From Spartobacteria bacterium (GTDB taxonomy: Bacteria > Verrucomicrobiota > Verrucomicrobiia > Chthoniobacterales > Terrimicrobiaceae): 14,838 nt of DNA. Below are positions 1-5,685 of this stretch, piece after piece. Location: NCBI GenBank assembly GCA_947487745.1, contig CANKXQ010000013.1, forward strand, positions 1-14,838, read 5' to 3'. Below the pieces are notes generated by a model. It had not been told where the DNA came from and did no database searches. It saw nothing but the letters and a program-made list of their open reading frames with translations. Numbering within the stretch: the stretch's first letter is position 1; the number at the start of each line of letters is the position of its first letter. The position numbers and the translations under genes are program-made.

Positions 1-31
1 GTGGGACATGAGCATTATTTATTTGAGCGAA
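1..31 (-). mobile_element. Start of integron gene cassette 3 (partial)
   Basis: The segment left of the cassette 2 recombination point begins, on the minus strand, with TTCGCTCAAATAAATAATG. The preceding G lies in attC 2, which gives the core GTTCGC. In-frame ATG codons at 13-15 and 7-9 start an ORF that leaves the window after at most five codons, so nothing can be said about its product. The AT-rich leader resembles the starts of cassettes 1 and 2. Confidence 0.6.
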
Positions 32-139
32 CGTCCCCAGTCACCTGCCCCGGACCGTCGGCGCGACGGATGCCGGGAGCGAAGCGACCAAGCATCCGGC
101 GTGACGACGGGTAGGGGTTAGGTGGACTGGATGGTTCGC
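27..139 (-). other. attC recombination site of cassette 2
   Basis: Read on the minus strand, it runs R'' GCGAAC (139-134), L'' CCAGTCCACCT (130-120), an imperfect central inverted repeat (about 53-114), L' AGGTGACTGG (46-37) and R' GTTCGC (32-27). L'' pairs with L' except for one unpaired C in L''. On the folded bottom strand this gives the extrahelical G used by integrases to choose the recombining strand. The crossover falls between 32 and 31. Confidence 0.82.
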
Positions 140-727
140 ATGTTTTTCATGGTATTATGTGCAAAGGATTTTCACAAGCATCTGGGCAAGCCCCCCTATT
201 TGGCTTTTGGTAAACATCGCGTTGGTGCGGATAAGTGTTGCGCGGGGAGCGGACTTTGATGCAGGGTAAAGAGCAATCTGAAGCTCCGTTACTCCATCAG
301 ACCGAATTAAGCTTCTCCAGTGCAGAATTAGTGACAGATCAACCAGTCCAATATTGCTCCCTTGTGTTCCGGAATTATCTGTCCCATCGACAGTTCTAGC
401 TTCGATGGCCAAGAGGTTTCCTCCAGCATAATCAACTCCAAAATGATACTCTTTCAGCAAAGCGATCATTTCGGGGTCTGTTTGATTGGCTAATTTGTTC
501 TTCCACTGGGATGCGGTCCGCTTCTTCCATGTCAACACCGAGTCTTGGTCTCCAAGCAACGCGAATACCTTTGCGGTCGCCGTTTCGAATATGGGCAGCG
601 ATGCTGTAATTGTTTTGACTATCGACTCAGAAAGCTGACTGGTTGTCTGGGTGCGAAGCACGTCGCTTGCAGTTTCGGTGAGTGATTTAAATATGTCGAA
701 TGGGTCAGTCATGATATTATTTGCGAA
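32..727 (-). mobile_element. Integron gene cassette 2 (696 bp)
   Basis: The cassette is bounded by two core sites, GTTCGC on the minus strand at 723-728 and at 27-32, cut between G and TT. It begins TTCGCAAATAATATC and ends with its attC. The R'' box of that attC, GCGAAC at 134-139, is the exact complement of the cassette's own first bases plus G. This match is what an excised, circular cassette requires, and it supports the boundaries. It carries one ORF (155-712) that nearly fills it. Confidence 0.85.
155..712 (-). CDS. Cassette-borne hypothetical protein (185 aa)
   Basis: I do not recognise this protein. The ATG at 712 (MTDPFDIF) was chosen over the one at 763 because the latter lies inside the preceding attC; the cassette itself starts at 727, giving a leader of only about 15 bases. 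The product looks soluble, with no signal peptide or clear membrane segment. The first 60 residues look helical and Ser/Thr-rich. The middle (about 65-90) is charged with a Trp-Lys-Lys-Arg patch, and the C-terminal half (about 100-185) looks alpha/beta. The stop is 16 bases before the attC R'' box, the tight packing normal for cassettes. Expression probably depends on a promoter in or near attI. Function is unknown; stress, defence or surface roles are common for cassette genes but nothing here points to one. Confidence 0.75.
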   Translation of the reverse strand: MTDPFDIFKSLTETASDVLRTQTTSQLSESIVKTITASLPIFETATAKVFALLGDQDSVLTWKKRTASQWKNKLANQTDPEMIALLKEYHFGVDYAGGNLLAIEARTVDGTDNSGTQGSNIGLVDLSLILHWRSLIRSDGVTELQIALYPASKSAPRATLIRTNAMFTKSQIGGLAQMLVKILCT

Positions 728-846
728 CGTCCCCAGTGACCTATCCCTGCTTGCTTTCGGCACTGTTCCTGCCCGCGAAGCGGATCAGCAGGAACTGTGC
801 CGAAAGTCCCGAAGGGACAGGGATTAGGTCGACTGGCTCGTTAGCT
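723..846 (-). other. attC recombination site of cassette 1
   Basis: Read on the minus strand, it runs R'' GCTAAC (845-840), L'' CCAGTCGACCT (837-827), a long central stem, L' AGGTCACTGG (742-733) and R' GTTCGC (728-723). L'' again has one unpaired C relative to L'. The central arms, 754-772 and 788-806, are 19 bases each with one mismatch and a 15-base loop. The L and R boxes match those of the cassette 2 attC closely, while the central stem differs in sequence, as expected for sites recognised by shape. Confidence 0.85.
754..806. repeat. Inverted repeat forming the central stem of attC 1
   Basis: The arms CTTTCGGCACTGTTCCTGC (754-772) and the complement of 788-806 agree at 18 of 19 positions. 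The loop is 773-787. With the flanking L and R boxes this would fold the whole attC into one long hairpin. There is no T-run beside it, so I read it as the recombination hairpin rather than a terminator. Confidence 0.85.
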
Positions 847-899
847 ATTTTGTTTCCATGGCGATCTAAAAAAGAAGACGCAATGCCATAAATCTCATT

Positions 900-1256
900 T
901 CACTCAATTTTGTTTTGATTTTCAAAATACTCTATAAGTGAATCGCCAAGAATTTCTATGACGACAGCAGCAATTGGTGCTTTGACTGCCCAGCCTGCAA
1001 AAGGAACAAAATTGAGAGCTTCAAGCGCAGCAAGCTTTCCAAGAACAGCGGCCAATCCAACTCGTTTTGCAACCTCAATTGCATCCTCCATTGTGAATAG
1101 GCCTTTGTATATCTGACCAATATGATAGGCCATAGTGGTTTCCAGTGCCATCAATGCTACTGATGTTGTTCCCGGAATAACGGCTGCAATCACTATCCCC
1201 GTGCCAACAGCGGTATATCCGTGAACCCAGTTCTTTGCTTCCTCTCGTTTACTCAT
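900..1256 (-). CDS. Cassette-borne small hydrophobic protein, DUF697-like (118 aa)
   Basis: The only ORF of cassette 1 runs from an ATG at 1256 to a TGA at 900. A short polar N-terminus (MSKREEAKNWVHGY) precedes a hydrophobic Gly/Ala-rich stretch at about 15-40 that contains IPGTTSVAL. An amphipathic part with IGQIYKGLFTMEDAIEVAKR (about 46-65) and a second hydrophobic region at about 67-100 follow, then an acidic end. The order 'small-residue helix, IPG, helix with M..hIg.iYg, then G..G helix' recalls DUF697/YcjF-type membrane domains. This resemblance is by eye and no family is certain. It probably sits in or on the inner membrane. No good Shine-Dalgarno sequence is visible. Small hydrophobic cassette proteins are common and mostly uncharacterised. 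Confidence 0.7.
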   Translation of the reverse strand: MSKREEAKNWVHGYTAVGTGIVIAAVIPGTTSVALMALETTMAYHIGQIYKGLFTMEDAIEVAKRVGLAAVLGKLAALEALNFVPFAGWAVKAPIAAVVIEILGDSLIEYFENQNKIE

Positions 1257-1296
1257 AGTGTGTAGTGTTTTTTAATGTCGACGATGTAGTGTGGTT

Positions 1297-1340
1297 ATTA
1301 TTTGCTAACGTTGTTTGGTCACACAAATTTCCAATTTAAC
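1297..1340 (-). other. attI-like integration site next to intI
   Basis: On the minus strand the sequence ACCAAACAACGTTAGC (1319-1304) leads into cassette 1. It resembles the end of class 1 attI (AAACAAAGTTAGGC). Its R' box is GTTAGC, and the crossover between G and TT is at 1309/1308. There is no long inverted repeat on the intI side, which separates attI from attC. Further integrase-binding repeats probably lie between here and 1385, but I could not define them. The cassette promoter and the intI promoter must both lie in this 76-base gap or within the start of intI; I see no convincing -35/-10 pair. Confidence 0.72.
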
Positions 1341-1385
1341 CATCAAGGCGAGAAAAAAGTGGACAATTCGGGCGGGCTTTGAATT

Positions 1386-2882
1386 ATGGGAGGTATGAGC
1401 GAGGGGAAAGAGAGAATTGTTGCGGAGCATCCGAAGGCGTGGGTGGTGCGGATGGTGGAGGGGCGAGGGTTGAGGGTGGCGGAGAAGACGCTGTATTGGT
1501 GGAGCGTGCATTTGGAGCGGTTTTTGAAGTTCTGTCGGAGCGCAGGGGCGGAGTCAAGCGAAATTCCCGAGGTGGCGGCAAGGTTGTTTTTGGAGTCGTT
1601 GCCAGTCGGCGGTTCGGCGCAGGATTTCGCGCGCGAGCAGGCGCGGATGGCGTTGGATGTTTTTTTGTCGGAAATAGAGGGGTGGACGTGGGGCGAAGAT
1701 CGGTATGGTCGGGTGGGGCCGAAATTTCGGTTGAAGACGAATTCGGCAGGGTTGACCACAGAGGACACCGGGGGCACGGAGGGTTGGGAATCCACAAATC
1801 GAAGAGAGAGCTCGGATGAGGTTTCATTTTTGTCTGAAAAGGGCGTTTTGGCGCCGCGGGCAGAGTCTCTGGGCGCAGGAGGTTCTGCGTTGAAACTTAC
1901 GGAGGTTGGGCACAGAGCTGGGCAGAATCGCGAGAGTTGGGAGGCGATGCGGCGGGCGTTGCGGGTGCGGCATTACGCGTTGCGCACGGAGGAGTCGTAT
2001 CTGCATTGGGTGGGGCGGTTTTTGAATTGGTTGGACCGGCGTGGCGGGGACTTGGAGGCAGTCGGCGAGAGAGAAGTGCGGGCTTTTTTGGAGGAATTGG
2101 CAGTTGGGCGAGGGGTGGCGGCTGCGACGCAGAATCAGGCGTTTTCGGCGCTGTTGTTTTTCTTTGGCGAGGTGTTGAAGCGTCCGCTGGAAAAAGTGGA
2201 TGCGCTGCGGGCGAAGCGGACGACGCGGCTGCCGGTGGTGCTGTCGCGCGAGGAGGTGCGAAGGTTGCTGGGCGGGTTGGAGGGCACGATGTCGCTGATC
2301 GGGAGGCTGCTCTACGGGACAGGTATGCGGATGATGGAAGCGATCCGGCTGCGGGTAAAGGATGTGGATTTTGACCGCCAGCAGGTCATCGTGCGCGAGG
2401 GAAAGGGGTCGAAAGACAGGGTGGTGATGTTGCCGGAGACGCTGCGGGAGCCGCTGAGGGAACATCTGGAACGGGTGAGGATTCTTTTCCATGAGGATCG
2501 TGCGGCGGGCTTGCCGGGCGTGTGGTTGCCCGGTGCGTATGGGGTGAAGGACCCGAAGGCTGGTGAGCGCTGGGAGTGGCAGTGGGTTTTTCCCTCCAAG
2601 AGCGTGGGCAAGGATCCGCGCAGCGAGTTGCGGCGGCGGCACCATGTGCATGACAACGGAGTTGGGAAGGCATTGGGCGTGGCGGTGCGGCGGGCGGGGA
2701 TCGCAAAAAAAATCACGGCGCACACGTTGCGGCATTCATTTGCCACGCATTTGCTGGAGGGCGGGGCGGATATCCGCACGGTGCAAGAACTGCTGGGCCA
2801 CAGCGATGTGAGCACGACGATGATCTACACGCATGTGCTGAACCGACCCGGCGTCTCGGTGCGGAGTCCATTGGACGCGTAG
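1386..2882 (+). CDS. intI: Integron integrase (IntI family tyrosine recombinase) with duplicated core-binding domain
   Basis: IntI cuts and rejoins attC and attI sites to insert and excise gene cassettes. The C-terminal catalytic domain (about 282-490) carries the tyrosine recombinase residues R315 (GTGMRMME), K340/K343 region (EGKGSKDR), H446 and R449 (HTLRHSF), H472 (LLGHSD) and nucleophile Y481 (MIYTHV). An insertion at about 370-420 (WLPGAYGVKDP, WEWQWVFPS, RRRHH) matches the extra patch that separates IntI from XerC/D. The usual core-binding domain is at about 183-265. A second copy occupies about 17-100, joined by a low-complexity linker (about 115-182), so the protein is 498 residues instead of the usual 320-350. 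Start: ATG 1386, with an alternative ATG at 1395. The coding strand is very G-rich. The gene is divergent from the cassettes and ends 173 bases before the next gene. All catalytic residues are present, so it may be active. Confidence 0.93.
   Translation: MGGMSEGKERIVAEHPKAWVVRMVEGRGLRVAEKTLYWWSVHLERFLKFCRSAGAESSEIPEVAARLFLESLPVGGSAQDFAREQARMALDVFLSEIEGWTWGEDRYGRVGPKFRLKTNSAGLTTEDTGGTEGWESTNRRESSDEVSFLSEKGVLAPRAESLGAGGSALKLTEVGHRAGQNRESWEAMRRALRVRHYALRTEESYLHWVGRFLNWLDRRGGDLEAVGEREVRAFLEELAVGRGVAAATQNQAFSALLFFFGEVLKRPLEKVDALRAKRTTRLPVVLSREEVRRLLGGLEGTMSLIGRLLYGTGMRMMEAIRLRVKDVDFDRQQVIVREGKGSKDRVVMLPETLREPLREHLERVRILFHEDRAAGLPGVWLPGAYGVKDPKAGERWEWQWVFPSKSVGKDPRSELRRRHHVHDNGVGKALGVAVRRAGIAKKITAHTLRHSFATHLLEGGADIRTVQELLGHSDVSTTMIYTHVLNRPGVSVRSPLDA
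1753..1785 (+). repeat. ACCACAGAGG-type short periodic repeat inside intI linker
   Basis: The stretch has roughly 10-base periodicity: ACCACAGAGG, ACACCGGGGG, CACGGAGG. It resembles a short repeat that, from memory, is scattered in many Verrucomicrobia and Planctomycetes genomes. It lies exactly in the low-complexity linker between the two core-binding domains of the integrase, which suggests the linker grew from inserted repeat DNA. Only this one copy was seen in the window. Confidence 0.4.
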
Positions 2883-2903
2883 CGTGCGACGCTTTCGCGA
2901 GGC

Positions 2904-2940
2904 GAGCCCGGCAGCGGGCGCAGCTTGAGGCTCTTTTTTT
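2904..2940 (+). terminator. Possible rho-independent terminator after intI
   Basis: GAGCC (2904-2908) can pair with GGCTC (2929-2933), directly followed by seven Ts (2934-2940). The loop is long (20 bases) and part of the left arm could instead pair in a CCCG/CGGG hairpin at 2907-2918, so the call is weak. It lies 22 bases after the intI stop. Confidence 0.35.
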
Positions 2941-3051
2941 CAAGCCGCCTTTGCTTTGAATCGGAAGCCGGGCTTGCCCTCAAAGCGGGCATCCTGAGTC
3001 CACAGGAAGGCGTCAAGCGGAGATGCGAGACCTCTGCCTGCCACCGAGAAG
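2940..3051 (-). pseudogene. Probable 3' remnant of a PIN-domain (VapC-like) toxin gene
   Basis: On the minus strand a frame ending in TGA at 2940 reads ASPLDAFLWTQDARFEGKPG and then a short basic tail. The core LWTQD.RFEG.PG resembles the C-terminal end of PIN-domain ribonuclease toxins, in which the Asp after LWTQ is part of the metal site. No start codon, upstream PIN core or antitoxin gene remains: the frame runs straight into the end of the DUF3108 gene in another reading frame. I read it as debris of a toxin-antitoxin pair beside the integron. The match is by eye over about 20 residues, so a chance reading frame cannot be excluded. Confidence 0.42.
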
Positions 3052-3054
3052 GCG

Positions 3055-3903
3055 CTACTGCGGAGGAGCGTTGCTGATTTGGTGGAATGCGGCCAGCTCC
3101 GCAAACACATAGCCAACGAAGACCTGCACCTCCGCCCGGAGAAGAATGCGGTCGGGGTCGTTGCTGAGCCAGAGGGTGCCTGAGCGGAATTTGCGATGGG
3201 GTTCGAGCGCGTTGCCTTTTTTGGTGTTCACGCTTTGGATTTTGATGTCGAGGCGCAGGGCGTCGCGCGGGGTGCCGGCGATGGCGATTAGCTCGGAGCC
3301 GAGGGATTCGATATCGACCAGAAATGGCGATCCGCCCGGGAAGACGAGAGTGCGGACTTTATCGCCTTTGGCCAGAGGCTGGCTGCGAATGAAGAGGGAA
3401 GCGGCGAAGAGGTCGCGGATGGGAGCGATTTTGACTGGCTTCCACTTGGAGGGCTTGGCATCGGGCGCGATCCATTCGCGGAGGCTGGTGAGGTTGCCGT
3501 TGTTACCCTCGATGCGCGTGGACAGGGTGCGGGTGGCGTATTTTTCGAGTTGGGCGGATTGGATCGTTTGGAGGCCATCGCGGGTGGCTCGGGCATCGAG
3601 GCTGGCGTCGAGCTGGTAGAGCGTGCGGGCGAAGCCTGTCGTGCCGCCGGAGCTGGTGAGAAGGGCATTTCTCCCCTGGTAGGAAATCGCGGCGAGGGCT
3701 TTTGCGGCGGATATCTCCGCCCAGCCGAGGCGGTATTCGGCCTGGAAGGGTCGGATCTCGGGGAACGGCCCGGCGACATCTGGAGAGAGTGTGGACTGCC
3801 AAGCGCCAGCGATCGGGAGTGCGAAAAAAAAAGCGACGAGGAGGGCCGGCACGGGAATCAGGGTGCGGAGCCAAACCAGCCGAGCGGCTGCGGATTGATG
3901 CAA
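3055..3903 (-). CDS. DUF3108 domain-containing exported protein
   Basis: The family is exported and of unknown biochemical role. The frame is open to 4029, but upstream codons overlap the dehydrogenase and look like shadow. A TTG at 3903 gives a 282-residue protein with a good signal peptide: a basic start (MHQSAAARLVWLR), a hydrophobic core (LLVAFFFALPIAG) and a cut near AGA-W. After it come the family features in order: FQAEYRLGWAEI near 55; DGLQTIQSAQLEKYATR near 110; IRDLFAASLFIRSQPLAKGD, the conserved D..A.L..lR..pl..Gd block; and near the C-terminus TLWLSNDPDRILLRAEVQV, the W.S.D...lP.r block. It overlaps the 3' end of the dehydrogenase by 46 bases, so it is co-transcribed. The start codon is uncertain; GTG/TTG choices nearby would only alter the signal peptide. 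Confidence 0.78.
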   Translation of the reverse strand: MHQSAAARLVWLRTLIPVPALLVAFFFALPIAGAWQSTLSPDVAGPFPEIRPFQAEYRLGWAEISAAKALAAISYQGRNALLTSSGGTTGFARTLYQLDASLDARATRDGLQTIQSAQLEKYATRTLSTRIEGNNGNLTSLREWIAPDAKPSKWKPVKIAPIRDLFAASLFIRSQPLAKGDKVRTLVFPGGSPFLVDIESLGSELIAIAGTPRDALRLDIKIQSVNTKKGNALEPHRKFRSGTLWLSNDPDRILLRAEVQVFVGYVFAELAAFHQISNAPPQ

Positions 3904-5333
3904 TGGTTGATCTGCTTCACCTCGGTGTAGGCTTCGTAGCCGTAGGTGCCGAGTTCGCGTCCCATGCCACTTTGTTTGTAGCCGCCCCATGGTGCCTCGT
4001 TGAAGGTGGGGTGGTAGGTATTGATCCAAGTGATGCCGGCGCGGAGGCGGCGAACAACGCGCTGGGCTTTCGCACCATCCCTCGTGAAGACGCCGGCGGC
4101 GAGGCCGTAGATGGTGTCGTTGGCGATACGGATGGCCTCTTCCTCGGTGTCAAAAACCTGGACAGCGAGCACCGGGCCGAAGACCTCCTCCCGCACGATG
4201 CGCATGGAAGGTTTCACATTGGTGAAAATCGTGGGCTGCACAAAATTTCCCGCGCTGCGGTGGTCGTTGTAGGTGGAGCCTCCCGTGAGGAGCTGAGCCC
4301 CTTCGCAGCAGGCGCTCTGAATGTGCTCGAGGACTTTCTTCTGGTGGGCGCGGGAGATGAGCGGGCCCATTTCGGTGGATTCCTCCATCCCGGAGCCGAC
4401 GACGATTTTTTCGGCAGCGGCGGCGAGTCGTGGAAGGAAAGACTCGGCAAGACACCGCTCCAGGAGCAATCGGGAACCGGCGCTGCAAACCTCGCCTTGA
4501 CCTGCGAAAATCGCAAAGAGCGTATATTCCAAAGCGCGGTCGTGGTCGGAGTCGGCGAAGACAATATTCGGACTCTTGCCACCGAGTTCGAGCGAGACTT
4601 TTTTGAAATTCGAAGCGGCGGCGGCAAGGATTTTGCGACCGGTCTCGCCACCACCGGTGAAGGCGATTTTATCGACCAGCGGACTCTCGGCGAGTCGGGC
4701 CCCGACGGGCGCACCGGGCCCGTAGAGCAACTGTGCGACGCCCGGAGGAAATCCAAGCTCGTCGATGAGTTCGAAAAGCAGCGAGGCGGAGAGTGGTGTG
4801 AGTTCGGAAGGTTTCAGGATGCAGCAATTCCCCGCCGCAAGGCCGGGAGCGAGCTTCCATGCGGCCATGAGAAGCGGGTAATTCCACGGAATGATCTGCC
4901 CGCAGACGCCGATCGGCTCGCGCACAGTCTGGCAGACGATGCCGGGATCACCCACCTCAAAGGTCTGCCCCTGCGGCTTCGTGGCCAGCCCGGCGTAGTA
5001 GCGGAAACAGGCGGCAGCATCCGCGACATCGAAGCGGGATTCACGGAGTGGCTTGCCACAGTTGCGCGTCTCCATTTCTGCAAATTCCGCCGCACGCGAC
5101 TCGATGAGATCGGCGAGTCTGAAAAGACGACTGGCCCGCTCTGGAGCCGGAGTGCGGGGCCATGGACCGTTGTCAAAGGCCTCGCGGGCGGCTCGCACCG
5201 CTTTGTCCACATCCTCAATCGAGGAGTCCGCCGCCTCGCCGAGTTGCGAATTGTCGGCGGGATTGTGAAACGAACGCACTTTTCCGTTCCACGCGGGAAC
5301 GAATGCGCCGTTCACATAGTTTTTTAGAGTCAT
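3858..5333 (-). CDS. Aldehyde dehydrogenase, betaine-aldehyde dehydrogenase type
   Basis: An NAD(P)-dependent cytosolic enzyme of 491 residues, the normal family length. It oxidises an aldehyde to the acid. Seen in the sequence: PWNYP (149-153, N151 in the oxyanion hole), the cofactor-binding FTGGGETG (226-233), the general base E249 in LELGGK, the catalytic C283 in GQGEVCSAG, EEVFGPV (382-388) and the C-terminal block FNEAPWGGYKQSGMGRELG. That last block and EVKQIN near the end are like GbsA/BetB, which convert betaine aldehyde to glycine betaine. No choline oxidase or dehydrogenase gene is nearby, so the substrate remains open (other aminoaldehydes are possible). Start: the ATG at 5333 overlaps the TGA of the preceding small gene (TGATG) and has GGGAGG five bases upstream. 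It overlaps the following DUF3108 gene. Confidence 0.9.
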   Translation of the reverse strand: MTLKNYVNGAFVPAWNGKVRSFHNPADNSQLGEAADSSIEDVDKAVRAAREAFDNGPWPRTPAPERASRLFRLADLIESRAAEFAEMETRNCGKPLRESRFDVADAAACFRYYAGLATKPQGQTFEVGDPGIVCQTVREPIGVCGQIIPWNYPLLMAAWKLAPGLAAGNCCILKPSELTPLSASLLFELIDELGFPPGVAQLLYGPGAPVGARLAESPLVDKIAFTGGGETGRKILAAAASNFKKVSLELGGKSPNIVFADSDHDRALEYTLFAIFAGQGEVCSAGSRLLLERCLAESFLPRLAAAAEKIVVGSGMEESTEMGPLISRAHQKKVLEHIQSACCEGAQLLTGGSTYNDHRSAGNFVQPTIFTNVKPSMRIVREEVFGPVLAVQVFDTEEEAIRIANDTIYGLAAGVFTRDGAKAQRVVRRLRAGITWINTYHPTFNEAPWGGYKQSGMGRELGTYGYEAYTEVKQINHCINPQPLGWFGSAP

Positions 5334-5344
5334 CACATCCTCCC
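5331..5344 (-). promoter_or_regulatory. Ribosome binding site and coupled start of the aldehyde dehydrogenase
   Basis: GGGAGG (5344-5339) lies five bases before the ATG at 5333. It sits inside the last codons of the upstream small ORF, whose stop TGA shares its A with the ATG. This arrangement implies translational coupling and fixes the start of the dehydrogenase. Confidence 0.8.
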
Positions 5345-5551
5345 GGGGTTCCAGAGTGCGGCGTTGATGCAGGACCAAATGTGGATCATCCAACCCAGCA
5401 TGCCAAAGCTGATGAACCAAACGACGCCCGCGCCAACAAAGAAGAGCAAGGCCGCAAGCACACGACCTTGAACCAATTGCCCAAGACCTGGAAAAAAGAA
5501 GCTGCAAACAGCCGCGATCACATTGCCCGCCGATCCCTGATTTTCATTCAT
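5333..5551 (-). CDS. Small two-helix membrane protein (72 aa)
   Basis: After the polar start MNENQGSAGN comes a first hydrophobic helix with CSFFFPGLGQLVQGR (about 16-30). The helix ALLFFVGAGVVWFISFGM (about 34-51) follows, then GWMIHIWSCINAALW. The PGLGQ..qGr..AallFf pattern is typical of small TM2/YqaE-like inner-membrane proteins of unknown role. It is the first gene of the leftward unit and is translationally coupled to the dehydrogenase. It starts at ATG 5551, a short distance from the divergent TMTC-like gene, so the promoter should lie within 5552-5690. No clear Shine-Dalgarno sequence is visible. Confidence 0.78.
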   Translation of the reverse strand: MNENQGSAGNVIAAVCSFFFPGLGQLVQGRVLAALLFFVGAGVVWFISFGMLGWMIHIWSCINAALWNPGRM

Positions 5552-5685
5552 GGAAAAAATATCCTGCCTCCAAGCGGGTTTCGCAAGCGATTCCCGAGCT
5601 ACGGGACATCAGGTTTTTCCATGACATGCCCCTATGTTTTTGGGAGTGCTTGCGGGTGCCCCGGACTGCAACAACGACTCAGTGG

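Larger units (their letters stand above)
728..1308 (-). mobile_element. Integron gene cassette 1, first in the array (581 bp)
   Basis: The cassette lies directly next to attI. It begins on the minus strand with TTAGCAAATAATAACC after the G of the attI core (GTTAGC, 1304-1309). Its attC R'' box is GCTAAC (840-845), the exact complement of its own start. It is not the complement of the GTTCGC start of cassette 2, so the match belongs to this cassette. It carries one ORF (900-1256) with about 50 bases of leader and about 55 bases between the stop and attC. Confidence 0.85.
1..2882. mobile_element. Chromosomal-type integron: intI, attI and start of a cassette array
   Basis: The unit consists of a rightward integron integrase (1386-2882), an attI-like core site at 1304-1309, and a leftward array of cassettes continuing off the left edge. 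Integrase and cassettes diverge, which is the classical integron layout. The two complete attC sites share their L-box and R-box sequences while the genes between them are unrelated. That homogeneity is typical of sedentary chromosomal integrons rather than of resistance-type mobile integrons. No transposase or resistance gene is visible. The left end of the array is outside the window. Confidence 0.9.

Noticed and set aside
754..806. Long hairpin read as a transcription terminator
   Set aside because: No T-run follows on either strand, and the hairpin is nested within matched L and R boxes of an attC site.
1310..1385. Promoters for intI and for the cassettes in the attI region
   Set aside because: Promoters must exist here, but TTGTTT/ATTTAA and similar pairs match consensus too poorly to list. 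I also found no clear LexA box.
1824..2735. 303-codon open frame on the minus strand
   Set aside because: It is antisense to the integrase. The His/Pro/Gln/Arg-rich translation is what the complement of a G-rich gene gives.
3702..5327. 541-codon open frame on the plus strand
   Set aside because: It is antisense to the aldehyde dehydrogenase, whose motifs are complete. The translation is Gly/Arg/Glu-rich with no recognisable domain, as expected for the complementary frame of a GC-rich gene.
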